Shown here: positions 1-7,942 of the stretch, one piece after another
How the letters are laid out: every line of letters begins with the position of its first letter
Position numbering within the stretch: position 1 is the stretch's first letter
Source: Bryobacterales bacterium
GTDB lineage: Bacteria > Acidobacteriota > Terriglobia > Bryobacterales > Bryobacteraceae
Direction: 5' to 3'
Length of the DNA stretch: 47,564 nucleotides
Assembly: GCA_020852755.1 (NCBI GenBank)
Contig: JADZAF010000055.1
Span: 1 to 47,564, forward strand
Made by a program: the position numbers and the translations under genes
Notes under the pieces: model-generated
Databases searched by the model: none
Told to the model about the DNA's origin: nothing
The model's input: the letters and a program-made list of their open reading frames with translations, nothing else

Positions 1-127
1 GAGCCCGCCTCCGCTTCACCGGCCGACCTCCATGCTGCACCGGTCGGCCGGAACCGTCAACCACCACCTCGCCGGGGGTGGGGAATTTTCGACCGGCGGA
101 ATGGCGAAATTTCAACCGGCGTTGACA
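1..127. mobile_element. IS21-like element, one terminus (rest outside window)
   Basis: Two near-identical units lie at 81-99 (core AATTTTCGACCGGCG) and 104-121 (core AAATTTCAACCGGCG), and the stretch closes with TTGACA at 122-127, which reads TGTCAA from the other side. Repeated 'A/T-rich tract plus CCGGCG' units ending in TG...CA are what I know from the ends of IS21 (istA/istB) elements. No transposase reading frame is visible in 1-127, so the genes would lie to the left. The window edge falling inside a repeated element would also explain an assembly break. The target-site duplication cannot be seen. This is an inference from terminal structure only. Confidence 0.4.
19..51 (+). terminator. 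GC-rich hairpin next to the IS-like end
   Basis: A perfect 10-bp inverted repeat, CCGGCCGACC at 19-28 and GGTCGGCCGG at 42-51, with a 13-nt loop. There is no T-tract. It could end transcription of the element's last gene to the left, or be part of the element's terminal structure. Confidence 0.3.
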
Positions 128-131
128 GCGG

Positions 132-228
132 CCCGTGGTTCGCGACGCGGAGCGCAATTCGCAGGGCCGATCCGTGGGGGGTGTCGCGACGGGGGATAGA
201 GCGGGAGGCTGAGCGGCACGGTTCCGGG
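132..228 (+). repeat. Diverged direct repeat, copy 1
   Basis: The stretch beginning CCCGTGGTTCGCGAC and ending GTTCCGGG recurs at 313-444. The two copies agree closely at both ends; copy 2 carries about 35 extra bases in the middle. Copy 1 starts 5 nt after the IS-like terminus. The rest of 1-603 contains no reading frame with convincing coding character on either strand. The repeat could be a duplicated flank left by transposition or the decayed remains of a gene duplication. Confidence 0.6.
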
Positions 229-312
229 CGGTAGCGGGTGAGAGGGATTTCGGGGCGTGAGGGTGGGTCTGCTCAACCGGAAGGGGCGAGGAGGCCTTCT
301 ATTTGCGCGGCG

Positions 313-444
313 CCCGTGGTTCGCGACTCGGAGCGCAATTCGCAGGGCGGATCCTTGGGGGCGGCGATCCTATAGTAGGGACAAAGCGGCGGGGTGTGCC
401 GCGCCGGGGGATAGGGCGGGAGGCTGAGCGGCAGCGGTTCCGGG
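313..444 (+). repeat. Diverged direct repeat, copy 2
   Basis: Second copy of the 132-228 repeat, with an internal insertion around 362-397. Both copies share the segment GGGGATAG-GCGGGAGGCTGAGCGGC near their right end. It lies in non-coding sequence between the IS-like terminus and the HAD phosphatase gene. Confidence 0.6.
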
Positions 445-519
445 CCCTGGTGGGCTCGGAACGTGCGGCAAGGGAAGTGGGGCCCTCCAGGCGCCCAATG
501 GAGCCGGGGCGGATAAAAG

Positions 520-549
520 TTGACGTAATATCTGTTATAGGAAGTTATA
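520..549 (+). promoter_or_regulatory. Promoter-like AT-rich patch without an obvious gene
   Basis: TTGACG at 520-525 is followed 18 nt later by GTTATA at 544-549, in an AT-rich patch that stands out from very GC-rich surroundings. The next gene on this strand starts only at 1255, and the nearer gene (604-1227) runs the other way. It may therefore drive an unrecognised small RNA or be a relic of the neighbouring mobile element. Confidence 0.2.
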
Positions 550-603
550 AACGGCCCACAAAGCGCGCGTCTGAATCCGAATCTGGGCCGGGCCCCCAAG
601 CTC

Positions 604-1227
604 CTATCTCATCAGCCGGGCTCCCACCTCCTCTGGCAGGTCCTGCGGGCCCGACACCCGAATGACTTCGAACCCGGCCGCACGGGCGCTGGCCACGCCG
701 GCATCGGAATCCTCGACCACCAGCGGGTTGCGCGCTCCGAGGCGATCCCGAGCCAGCAGGTACGGTTCCGGGTTCGGCTTGCGGAGGCGGACCTGCTCAG
801 AGCCGATCAGGACTGAGAACAGCTCCCGGACTCCGGCCCGGGCCAGCATGGGCTCGACCTCGGCCGAGCGGCTCGAAGTGACCACGCCGAGCTTGCGTCC
901 GCGCAGTCCTTCCAGGAACCGCACCGTCGCCGGAAGGAACAGCTCGCGTGCGGCCACGGTCTCCCGGAACAGCACTTTCTTGCGAGCATAGGCATCCTCG
1001 AGGGCCTGCCAGCCGTGCGGCTGCACGCCCAGTTCGTAATAGAACCGCAGCAGGTCCCGGTCCGTGATGCCTATGCAGTGACGGGCGTAGGTGGGCCAGT
1101 CCAGCGTGACGCCGAGCGAGCGCAGCACCGCCGCCCAGCACTCCCAGTGGACCGGCTCGGAGTCTACCAGGACCCCGTCGAAGTCGAAGAGAATGGCATC
1201 GAAATCAGTCACTTGTCTGCACGGCAT
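604..1227 (-). CDS. HAD-superfamily phosphatase (beta-phosphoglucomutase-like)
   Basis: Encodes 207 residues. The catalytic motif I is DFDGVLVDS near residue 12, so the nucleophile Asp and acid/base Asp are both present. Motif II is '[10 protein letters not shown]', motif III is the Lys of '[13 protein letters not shown]', and motif IV is '[17 protein letters not shown]'. The helical cap between motifs I and II is that of the phosphoglycolate phosphatase / beta-phosphoglucomutase group. Substrate cannot be told from sequence. The ATG at 1227 is chosen because an upstream in-frame start would run into ilvE on the other strand; the protein then begins just before the first beta strand. It is divergent from ilvE with a 27-bp gap that must hold both promoters. 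Confidence 0.88.
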   Translation of the reverse strand: MPCRQVTDFDAILFDFDGVLVDSEPVHWECWAAVLRSLGVTLDWPTYARHCIGITDRDLLRFYYELGVQPHGWQALEDAYARKKVLFRETVAARELFLPATVRFLEGLRGRKLGVVTSSRSAEVEPMLARAGVRELFSVLIGSEQVRLRKPNPEPYLLARDRLGARNPLVVEDSDAGVASARAAGFEVIRVSGPQDLPEEVGARLMR

Positions 1228-1242
1228 TTCCGGAGGTTTCGC

Positions 1243-1248
1243 TATAAT
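1243..1248 (+). promoter_or_regulatory. -10 element TATAAT of ilvE, 6 nt from ATG
   Basis: A perfect TATAAT lies six bases upstream of the ilvE ATG. Transcription would start at or next to the A of the start codon, giving a leaderless mRNA. No Shine-Dalgarno is correctly placed: the GGAGG at 1232-1236 is 18 nt away and upstream of the predicted transcript. No good -35 hexamer is seen. Confidence 0.6.
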
Positions 1249-1254
1249 TGTTGC

Positions 1255-2205
1255 ATGTTGACGCCCACCGAAAAGATATGGCATAACGGCCGCTTTATAC
1301 CCTGGGAGGATGCCCGGATCCACGTACTGTCGCACGTGGTGAGCTACGGCAGCTCCGTTTTCGAGGGTATCCGATGCTATTCGACCCCCTCGGGTCCCGC
1401 GATCTTCCGGCTGCAGGACCACATCCGCCGGATGATCGATTCCACCCGCATCTATCGCATCGAAAGCCTCGGGTTCTCAGCCCGTGAGCTTAGCGAAGCG
1501 ATGGTTGAGGTGGTACGCGTCAACCGACTGCAATCCTGTTACTTACGTCCCATAGTGCTTCGCGGCTACGGGGAGATGGGCGTCAATCCGATGAAGAATC
1601 CGGTCGACGTCTACATCGCCTGCTGGGAGTGGGGCAAGTATCTGGGGGACGAAGCGCTGGCCGAGGGCGTGGACGTGTGCATCTCGAGCTGGAAACGGCT
1701 GGCGCCCAATACCCTGCCCGCCCTGGCCAAGGCCGGCGCGAATTACATGAACTCGCAGCTGATCAAGATGGAGGCGCTGACGAACGGGTATAGCGAGGGC
1801 ATCGGGCTGGACGAGGCGGGGTTCGTGAGCGAAGGATCGGGTGAGAATATCTTCGTGGTGCGCGACGGCAAGATCACGACGCCGCCGCTGGGGGCTTCGG
1901 TGCTGCCCGGCATCACGCGGGACAGCGTGATCCGCCTGGCGGGCGAACTGGGGATTCCGCTGGTAGAGGGTCTGGTGCCTCGCGAGATGCTCTACATCGC
2001 CGACGAAGTCTTCTTCACGGGCACGGCGGCGGAGATCACGCCCATACGCTCGGTGGACCGGATCAAGGTCGGCAGCGGGCGCCGCGGCCCCATCGCCGAG
2101 AAATTGCAGAAGGAGTTTTTCGCGGTGATCAACGGCACGAAGCCGGACCCCTACGGATGGCTGACGCCGGTAGGCGCGGCGCAGCCGGTGAGTGTCGCGG
2201 AGTAG
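1255..2205 (+). CDS. ilvE: Branched-chain amino acid aminotransferase
   Basis: A 316-residue PLP fold-type IV transaminase that interconverts valine, leucine and isoleucine with their 2-keto acids using glutamate/2-oxoglutarate in the cytoplasm. The N-terminus '[20 protein letters not shown]' and '[11 protein letters not shown]' are family hallmarks. The PLP lysine is K159 in '[13 protein letters not shown]', the same position as in E. coli IlvE. '[14 protein letters not shown]' and '[10 protein letters not shown]' follow, and '[12 protein letters not shown]' closes the active site. Length is typical. The start is fixed by the conserved N-terminus and the adjacent TATAAT. It stands alone; no other ilv or leu gene is nearby. 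Confidence 0.95.
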   Translation: MLTPTEKIWHNGRFIPWEDARIHVLSHVVSYGSSVFEGIRCYSTPSGPAIFRLQDHIRRMIDSTRIYRIESLGFSARELSEAMVEVVRVNRLQSCYLRPIVLRGYGEMGVNPMKNPVDVYIACWEWGKYLGDEALAEGVDVCISSWKRLAPNTLPALAKAGANYMNSQLIKMEALTNGYSEGIGLDEAGFVSEGSGENIFVVRDGKITTPPLGASVLPGITRDSVIRLAGELGIPLVEGLVPREMLYIADEVFFTGTAAEITPIRSVDRIKVGSGRRGPIAEKLQKEFFAVINGTKPDPYGWLTPVGAAQPVSVAE

Positions 2206-2320
2206 CGTTGGGGAGTCAAGGAACTGCGGGCGGTATCGGCCGGCCACCTCCCCCGAGATTTCGCCGGCTTCCACCGCCCCGCAGTGAAGGGCCTTTACTT
2301 TGTAACCCGTTTTGCGGGCC

Positions 2321-2336
2321 CGGCGCCAGAGCGCCG
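2321..2336 (+). terminator. Short GC hairpin downstream of ilvE
   Basis: CGGCGC-CAGA-GCGCCG is a perfect 6-bp stem with a 4-nt loop, followed after three bases by ATTTTG. It could be a weak Rho-independent terminator of ilvE, 115 nt after the stop; the T run is short. Confidence 0.35.
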
Positions 2337-2434
2337 CATCATTTTGTCCGCTTTTTCAACAAGTCTATTTTGAGCCGGATCTGCCGTTTAGAGACGGGGA
2401 TCTGTGGCAAAGCTGTGAATAAAACAGGTTTTCT

Positions 2435-3592
2435 ATGATCTGTGAAGGTTGGGACGTAACCGGGACGCCGCGGGCGGTCGAGTTCGGAAAGACCATTACC
2501 GGCGTTGAAGGGCGAGAATCGGCTCCCGATATCAGGATCGCGCCTGCCTGGGTGGACATCCAGGTGAACGGGTACGCGGGAGTGGACTATAACGACCCGA
2601 AGGCGCCGCACGAGGAGATTGCCCGCTCCATACGGGTGCTGCACTCGACGGGCGTGGCGCGTTTCCTTCCGACCATCATTACCGGTTCGCCGGAGAACAT
2701 GACCGGCGCGCTGGCGAACATCGCCGCGGCCCGGGAGAGCGTGCCGGAAGGGGTTTCCATCGAGGGCTTTCACGTGGAGGGCCCGCACATCAGTCCGGAC
2801 GACGGCCCGCGCGGGGCGCACCCGCGGCGCTGGGTGCGGCCGCCGGACGTGGACGAATTCCAGCGCTGGCAGGAGGCGGCGCGAGGCCTGATCCGCCTGG
2901 TGACGCTGTCGCCGGAGTGGCCGCAGGCGACGCGCTACATCGAGGCGCTGGTGGACCGCGGGGTGGTGGCGAGCATCGGCCACACCAAGGCGGAGGCTGC
3001 GCAGATCGCGGACGCGGTGCGGGCGGGAGCGACCTTTTCGACGCACCTGGGCAACGGCGCGCACGCGGTGCTGCGCCGCCACCCGAACTACATCTGGGAG
3101 CAACTGGCCGAAGACCGGCTGATGGCGGGCTTCATCGTGGATGGAATCCACCTGCCGCAGTCGTTCCTGAGGGTGGCCTTGCGGGCCAAGGGGGTGGAAC
3201 GGTCGGTGCTGGTGACCGACGCCGCCGGGCCGGCGGGATGCAAGCCGGGCCGCTACCGTTTAGGCGAGCAGGAAGTGGACCTGACCGAGGATGAACGGGT
3301 AGTGCTGGCGGGCCAGGAGCGTCTGGCGGGCTCGGCCCTGCGCATGGACCGCGGGATCGAGAACCTGGTGAAGCTGGGCGGGCTCTCGCTGGCCGACGCG
3401 GTCCGCATGGCCACGGTGAACCCGGCCCGGGCGGTCGGTGTGGCGGGAAGACAGGCGGGGCTCGAGCCGGGAGAACGCGCCGACCTGGTGCTGTTCCGCT
3501 GGGACCCGGAGCGCCGGGCCGCCGAGGTGGCGGCCACCTACGTCGACGGCGAACAGGTGTACAGCGCGGCTTCGTCCTCAGTGGTAGTCTGA
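2435..3592 (+). CDS. nagA: N-acetylglucosamine-6-phosphate deacetylase
   Basis: 385 residues of the amidohydrolase superfamily, removing acetate from GlcNAc-6-P in amino-sugar and cell-wall recycling. Metal and active-site motifs are in the expected order: 'FHVEGPHIS' (metal Glu), 'ASIGHTKA' and 'FSTHLGNGAHA' (metal/substrate His) and 'VLVTDAAGPAG' (catalytic Asp). The C-terminus 'ATVNPARAVGV...GERADLVLF' is the usual return strand of the small beta domain. The segment 'THLGNGAHAVLRRHPN' replaces the commoner 'THLFNAM', so this belongs to a divergent NagA branch and activity on other N-acyl sugars is possible. The N-terminal beta strands are short. No nagB or transporter is next to it; glmM, another hexosamine-phosphate gene, is 21 kb away. 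Confidence 0.85.
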   Translation: MICEGWDVTGTPRAVEFGKTITGVEGRESAPDIRIAPAWVDIQVNGYAGVDYNDPKAPHEEIARSIRVLHSTGVARFLPTIITGSPENMTGALANIAAARESVPEGVSIEGFHVEGPHISPDDGPRGAHPRRWVRPPDVDEFQRWQEAARGLIRLVTLSPEWPQATRYIEALVDRGVVASIGHTKAEAAQIADAVRAGATFSTHLGNGAHAVLRRHPNYIWEQLAEDRLMAGFIVDGIHLPQSFLRVALRAKGVERSVLVTDAAGPAGCKPGRYRLGEQEVDLTEDERVVLAGQERLAGSALRMDRGIENLVKLGGLSLADAVRMATVNPARAVGVAGRQAGLEPGERADLVLFRWDPERRAAEVAATYVDGEQVYSAASSSVVV

Positions 3593-3600
3593 GAGCGTTG

Positions 3601-3689
3601 GCCCGGGTGGCGAAACTGGCAGACGCACAGGACTTAAAATCCTGTGGTGGGGAACCACCGTGTGGGTTCGATTCCCACCCCGGGCACCA
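3601..3689 (+). tRNA. tRNA-Leu(UAA)
   Basis: Class II tRNA with the 3' CCA encoded. The acceptor stem is GCCCGGG (3601-3607) with CCCGGGC (3679-3685). The anticodon arm is CAGGA / CTTAAAA / TCCTG, so the anticodon is TAA at 3635-3637. The long variable arm GGTGG-GGAA-CCACC is diagnostic for Leu/Ser/Tyr. The T arm is GTGGG-TTCGATT-CCCAC. The discriminator base is A at 3686, as expected for leucine. It lies 8 bp after nagA. No att-like partial copy of its 3' end was seen downstream. Confidence 0.97.
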
Positions 3690-3947
3690 ATCAGTTCAAT
3701 CGTTTACGTGCGAAACCTAAAGTCGAATCGAGCGATTCTCTAAGCTGGGCCGGCGCCCCAATAGCCCCGTTTCACCGTAGGGCCAGCGTCTGGTTTACCA
3801 CCTGAAGACGCGGGCAAGTTCCTGACGGGGCCGAGGTTTCTGCTCTGGTGCTGCGTTGAGAGAACCACGGTGAGGGCGCCTCCCCTTCCCTGTGTGGTGA
3901 CTCTCTGTGCCCGCCACGGCCTCGATCGCGGTGATTGTCACCAGGAC

Positions 3948-6758
3948 TTAGAATCTGAACCGCAGCGCGAATTGCATCGCTCTTGGGTCGTTGACGGCTG
4001 TGACCTGGCCGAAGGCCGTTGAGGGGTTAGACGGATAGGCGCCTGTGCCGAACACGCCGTTTTTCGTGAGGTTGTTGCGGCGATTGAGCGCGTTGAAGGC
4101 CTCGGCCAGGATCTGCATACGCAGGCGCTCAGTGAAGCGAAACATACGGCTTACGCGCAGGTTCACGCTGAAGAAGTCGGACCCGCTCCCGGCGTTGCGG
4201 TTGATAAAGACTCCATTGACCGTAGGCCGCGCGGCCGTACCCTGGATCGTATTCGATCCCGTCGTGATGTTAAGCGGCAGGGTCGAATAATACTGGAGTA
4301 TTCCGCTGAGCTGGAAGCCGAAACCCACGTACTGCCAGAGGCCCCGCGGCGCCCCCATCGGCGAATTCACGGTGCCGTTGAAAACCACCCTGTGCCGCTG
4401 ATCGTCGTCCGACCGGCCGTAGTCCCGCCAGATGTTGAAAGGGTCGACCGGGGAACTGAAGAAGAACTCCCCAACGTTGTTCAGCGACTTCGAAAAGGCG
4501 TATGAAACGCGGATGCTGCCCCATTGTACGGGCCGCTGCACGAAAGAGACATGCAGCCCGTCGTAGTGCGAGTCCGCAAGCGAGGAGTATTGGTAGTTGT
4601 TCGCGTAATTGGGATTGGGCCGGCAGCCGTTGTTATTCCCCGATGCCACGCAGGCCGGCACGTTCTGATTGACGGACACGATGAGATGGAGGCCGCGCAG
4701 ATGTTGATAACCGACGCTCACGGCGCTGTGGGCGCCGAGCTGCTGGTCGATCTCGAAGCTGGCCTGCTGCGCATAGGCATTCTGCATGCGGGGGTCCATG
4801 GTCGTGAAATTGGCGAGCACGCCCGCCGGCAGGCCGGCCATGATGTTCGGGAAGACGGGCGCGCCCGTCTGCGCCGGCGAAAGGCTCACGCTGACCTGGC
4901 TGGAACCCGTCAGCACCGTCGTGTTGTTGCTGGACAGGAGGGCATTCGCGAGCGCCCGCAGCGGAATCCGGTCATAGAACAGGCCCACACCACCCCGGAT
5001 GACGGTGCGGCGCGACTTAAAGGGCGACCAGGCGAAGCCGATCCTCGGCGAGATATTATTCGTATCCGTGACTATGGTCTTCAGGAACTGCAGGTCATAC
5101 CGGAGGCCGCCATTGAGAGTGAAGGACGGCGTCACCTTCCACTCGTCCTGGACGTAAAGGCCGACATTGGGATTTGTCTGCGAAACGACGCTGTCACCGA
5201 AGGTCTGGGTGAATCCAGCATTGTTATAAGCCCCCTGCAGGAAACTGGCGAGCGATGAGAACGAATAGCTTCCGCGCAGGGATCTGGGGAAGGTGATGGC
5301 ATCGTCGTTGCAAAGGAAGCTCACCCCGGCGCGCAGGGCGTGGCCGCCCGCCTGATGCGAGATGTTGTCGACGATCTCATAGAGGTTGTTCAGGCGACCG
5401 GTGGGCGAGCTCGCCAGCCGGCCGAAGGAAGCTACACCGGCAATGCGGACCGCGGGACCAGCCGGGTCGGCGGGCTCGGCCCGCAGGTTGCTGCGCGTGA
5501 ACTGCCCGCGCGTCTCGTTGACCGTCCGCGATGACACCGTGAAAATGTTGCTCACCGCGACGGTCTGGTCCCTGTTGTCCAGTCCGGCCGAGGCGGTCGC
5601 GGCGTTCAGCGCACCCGCGCCACGCGAATTGACGCTGCTGACGTCATAGAGGTTGTAGCGGATGCTGAGCAGGTCGCGCGGATTGAACTGGTGATCCACT
5701 TTGCCAAAGGCGTTCGTCAGATGCACGGGATTCGGGTAGATCCCTGTGGCGATCCGCGCGCCCCGATACCCGACCGCGTCCAGCCGGGCATTGACTGCGG
5801 CGACATTCGCGGGCGAGATCGTAATGAGGCCGCTTTGATTCAACTGTCGCTGCTCGAAATTTGCGAAATAGAAGCTGCGATCCCGGAGGAGCGGGCCGCC
5901 GAGGCTCGCGCCATACTGCGCCTGCGTCATGGGCAGTCTGGTATTGGACAGGGGATTGGCCGCATTGAAGCGCTGATTGCGGAAGTAGCCGAACAGATCC
6001 CCGTGCAGGTCGTTCGTGCCGCTTTTGGTGACGACGTTGACGAAGCCGCCGAGCCCCCGGCCCAGCTCGGCCTGCGCCCCCGAAGTGATTACTTGAAATT
6101 CCTGCACGGTGTCGAGGCCATAGAAGACGCCGCTCAAGCCCGCTGCGTCGTCGTTGGCCGAAAGACCATCGACCACGAAATTGTTCGAGAAGTTCCGCTG
6201 GCTGCCGACCGAGATCCCCTGTCCCGGCACGGCCGAGGTTTCCGCAAACAGCTGATTGCTTCCGGTGTTCGCCGGCGACACGCCCGGGACCAGGAGCGCC
6301 AGATCCAGGAAATTGCGGCCGTTCAGCGGCGTGCTGCTCACTTCGGCCTGCGACACGGTCCCCGCGATCCGGCTCCGCGCCGCCTCGAGAACAGTTCCCT
6401 CCGCGGACACATTGACCGTGGTTTCCGTCCCGCCGAGATTGAGAGTGAAGGCGAGATCATAGGCGCCGCCCAAGTGGAGCGTCGCCGTGCGGATCGCATC
6501 GGCGAAACCCGGCTTTGCGACTGCGATCCGATAAGGCCCGATCTTCAGATACGGGAGGCGAAAGCGCCCCTCGCCGTCCGTACTCACGGTATAGGTGAGA
6601 TTGGTGTCGACGTGACGTGCCGTCACTTTCGCGCCTTCGACGACCGCGCCCGAAGGATCGGTCACCCGCCCGCTGACGCTGGCGTGATAGACGGTTTCCT
6701 GTGCGCAGACACTTCCGATAACCAGAGCCATCCCCCAGAGAATTGAAAAGCGCCACAT
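3948..6758 (-). CDS. Oar-like TonB-dependent outer-membrane receptor
   Basis: 936 residues. The signal peptide is at about 1-19 (ends 'VIGSVCA', cut before QE). A carboxypeptidase-regulatory-like beta sandwich at about 25-105 contains 'SGRVTDPSGAVVEGAKVTA'. A plug domain follows with 'PLNGRNFLDLALLVPGVSP' and 'VVDGLSANDDA', then a long beta barrel ending in the aromatic '...FALRFRF', the outer-membrane insertion signal. This architecture is typical of the many Oar-like receptors of Acidobacteriota, which are thought to import polymers or sugars. Ligand is unknown; no susC/D-type partner is present. The start chosen has GAGAGGGG about 8 nt upstream; a longer in-frame start lacks a signal-peptide fit. 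It follows the small Cys/His-rich gene on the same strand with a 114-bp gap. Confidence 0.85.
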   Translation of the reverse strand: MWRFSILWGMALVIGSVCAQETVYHASVSGRVTDPSGAVVEGAKVTARHVDTNLTYTVSTDGEGRFRLPYLKIGPYRIAVAKPGFADAIRTATLHLGGAYDLAFTLNLGGTETTVNVSAEGTVLEAARSRIAGTVSQAEVSSTPLNGRNFLDLALLVPGVSPANTGSNQLFAETSAVPGQGISVGSQRNFSNNFVVDGLSANDDAAGLSGVFYGLDTVQEFQVITSGAQAELGRGLGGFVNVVTKSGTNDLHGDLFGYFRNQRFNAANPLSNTRLPMTQAQYGASLGGPLLRDRSFYFANFEQRQLNQSGLITISPANVAAVNARLDAVGYRGARIATGIYPNPVHLTNAFGKVDHQFNPRDLLSIRYNLYDVSSVNSRGAGALNAATASAGLDNRDQTVAVSNIFTVSSRTVNETRGQFTRSNLRAEPADPAGPAVRIAGVASFGRLASSPTGRLNNLYEIVDNISHQAGGHALRAGVSFLCNDDAITFPRSLRGSYSFSSLASFLQGAYNNAGFTQTFGDSVVSQTNPNVGLYVQDEWKVTPSFTLNGGLRYDLQFLKTIVTDTNNISPRIGFAWSPFKSRRTVIRGGVGLFYDRIPLRALANALLSSNNTTVLTGSSQVSVSLSPAQTGAPVFPNIMAGLPAGVLANFTTMDPRMQNAYAQQASFEIDQQLGAHSAVSVGYQHLRGLHLIVSVNQNVPACVASGNNNGCRPNPNYANNYQYSSLADSHYDGLHVSFVQRPVQWGSIRVSYAFSKSLNNVGEFFFSSPVDPFNIWRDYGRSDDDQRHRVVFNGTVNSPMGAPRGLWQYVGFGFQLSGILQYYSTLPLNITTGSNTIQGTAARPTVNGVFINRNAGSGSDFFSVNLRVSRMFRFTERLRMQILAEAFNALNRRNNLTKNGVFGTGAYPSNPSTAFGQVTAVNDPRAMQFALRFRF

Positions 6759-6872
6759 ACAGCATCCCCTCTCAAAACAACCAAGCCGGCGCGCCCCTCC
6801 GGCGCTACGGCAGGCAGCAGAACGAGCCCGAAAGCCTCGCATCACACTTTCGGACGTGAAAACTGGGGCGAG

Positions 6873-7250
6873 TCAGGAGAGGAGAGAAGGCGGCCCGCGC
6901 TTTTGCCGGCCGCGGCTAAAGGAGGCGCGATATTGAGCCTCGGCCGACTCCGCCCGGCCGATGCCTTTCATCACGAACGCAATCGCGACTCTGACCAGCG
7001 ACGCACCCCCAGCCTTCGCGGCGCCAGGGGCGACACCGGCTTTGGGGAAGTGCGGGCATTTCGGGTCACTCCTGATGGCGGCGCCGGAGGGTCCGTCCAT
7101 TCCGGTCGCCATGCTTTTCATCGAGCAGCCGTGCTTGCCGTCACCGCGGCAGCAGGCGGGAAGGTTCGAGCGCGCATCCGCGGACAAGCCGGCTGGGATC
7201 ATCGAGAAGCCGAACAAAACCAGCAGCATGACGGCGCAGGCGCGTTGCAC
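6873..7250 (-). CDS. Small secreted Cys/His-rich protein, possibly metal-binding
   Basis: 125 residues starting at a GTG. A hydrophobic signal peptide ('AVMLLVLFGFSMIPAGLSA') is followed by 'LPACCRGDGKHGCSMKSM' and 'DPKCPHFPKAG'. Clustered Cys, His and Met in an exported protein suggest copper or another soft metal, but that is inference. I recall similar short 'LPACCRR-GKHHC' proteins in Acidobacteriota with no assigned role. A second hydrophobic stretch lies at about 82-92 and the tail is basic. The gene precedes the TonB-dependent receptor in the same direction. A -10 TACAAT lies exactly 6 nt before the start. Confidence 0.65.
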   Translation of the reverse strand: MQRACAVMLLVLFGFSMIPAGLSADARSNLPACCRGDGKHGCSMKSMATGMDGPSGAAIRSDPKCPHFPKAGVAPGAAKAGGASLVRVAIAFVMKGIGRAESAEAQYRASFSRGRQKRGPPSLLS

Positions 7251-7256
7251 TACCTC

Positions 7257-7262
7257 ATTGTA
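7257..7262 (-). promoter_or_regulatory. -10 element TACAAT, 6 nt before the GTG at 7250
   Basis: On the minus strand TACAAT is followed by GAGGTA and then the GTG start. The spacing equals that of ilvE and predicts a leaderless or nearly leaderless mRNA. GAGGT directly before the GTG is too close to act as a normal Shine-Dalgarno. Confidence 0.45.
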
Positions 7263-7297
7263 CCGATTCTGCCGGGACAGCTCTGGCGGTTCCGCTC

Positions 7298-7570
7298 TCA
7301 GGCCTCACTCGTAGAGGTGGAGTCGTACTGCAAGACCTCGCGGCCGATCAGGCGCTGGGCGATGTACTCCGGGCCGTGGTGCAGCAGGTCGTGCCCATAG
7401 TCGCCCAGAGCGCAGCGGCTGTAGATGCGAACGAAGAACTGGGTGGAGACAGTGCAGTTGTAGACCTCGCCGCCCCGCACGGAGCGGAAGGTTAAGAGCC
7501 AGACGGCGTCACTCAAGGGCCGGGCGACCTCGATGATCCCGCAGGAAATGATAGCGGGCTCAGATCCCAT
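7298..7570 (-). CDS. Conserved-looking hypothetical protein
   Basis: 90 residues, no recognised domain. It is predicted as real because third codon positions are strongly G/C and a Shine-Dalgarno AGGAGGT sits about 10 nt before the ATG. The protein is predicted soluble, with an N-terminal half of alternating hydrophobic strand-like segments ('IISCGIIEVA', 'AVWLLTFRSV', 'YNCTVSTQFFVRIY') and a His-rich middle ('YGHDLLHHGPEYIA'). No signal peptide or membrane segment. The 47-bp gap to the next gene on this strand contains that gene's promoter-like TACAAT, so it may be separately transcribed. Confidence 0.6.
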   Translation of the reverse strand: MGSEPAIISCGIIEVARPLSDAVWLLTFRSVRGGEVYNCTVSTQFFVRIYSRCALGDYGHDLLHHGPEYIAQRLIGREVLQYDSTSTSEA

Positions 7571-7942
7571 AGTCCATGGACCTCCTGGAAGCCGAGAGGG
7601 CCACGAAGGCGCCGTTCATCAATCCCGCGCAGCGGCTATTCATGCGCGGAGCGAAATGTTGTGGAAACAAGATGCACTCCCTTCTCTCGAGTCGTGCATC
7701 AGGAGGCGGGGCTGGAGACGCATATTTCAGACCCCTTTTGTCTGCACATCGGAGGAGTGACCCTCCTCCCGGGCACCGTGGCCGTCTCCGGCTCGGTTGC
7801 CGCGATCCTGTAACAGGACCGGCTCCTGATGTCACTAACAGGTTTACAAACTGACACCCGAAAGTCAAGACACAAAGACACTACGACGCGATCTCACTTC
7901 TGGGCTGCTGCGGCCCCGCCGCCGGAATGGCGGGTGCTTCCT
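7571..7942. other. Non-coding gap with hairpins and operator-like palindromes
   Basis: No reading frame here has convincing coding character. A strong hairpin, GGAGGAG-TGACC-CTCCTCC, is at 7751-7769. A palindrome TCCTGT-A-ACAGGA is at 7806-7818. Read on the minus strand, CCTGTTA occurs twice, at the palindrome and about 25 bp upstream (in CCTGTTAGTGAC, complement of about 7831-7842). These could be paired repressor sites and a structured leader for the 7298-7570 gene, whose start is some 230 bp downstream. Nothing matches a riboswitch class that I can name. Confidence 0.3.

Noticed and set aside
273..665. Two overlapping ~110-120 codon frames on opposite strands in the left non-coding region
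   Set aside because: Arg/Gly/Pro-rich, overlap the direct repeat and each other, no ribosome site or family resemblance; expected by chance at this GC content.
3601..3947. tRNA-Leu as an integration site for a genomic island
   Set aside because: No integrase gene and no repeated tRNA 3' end was found downstream; the following genes look native.
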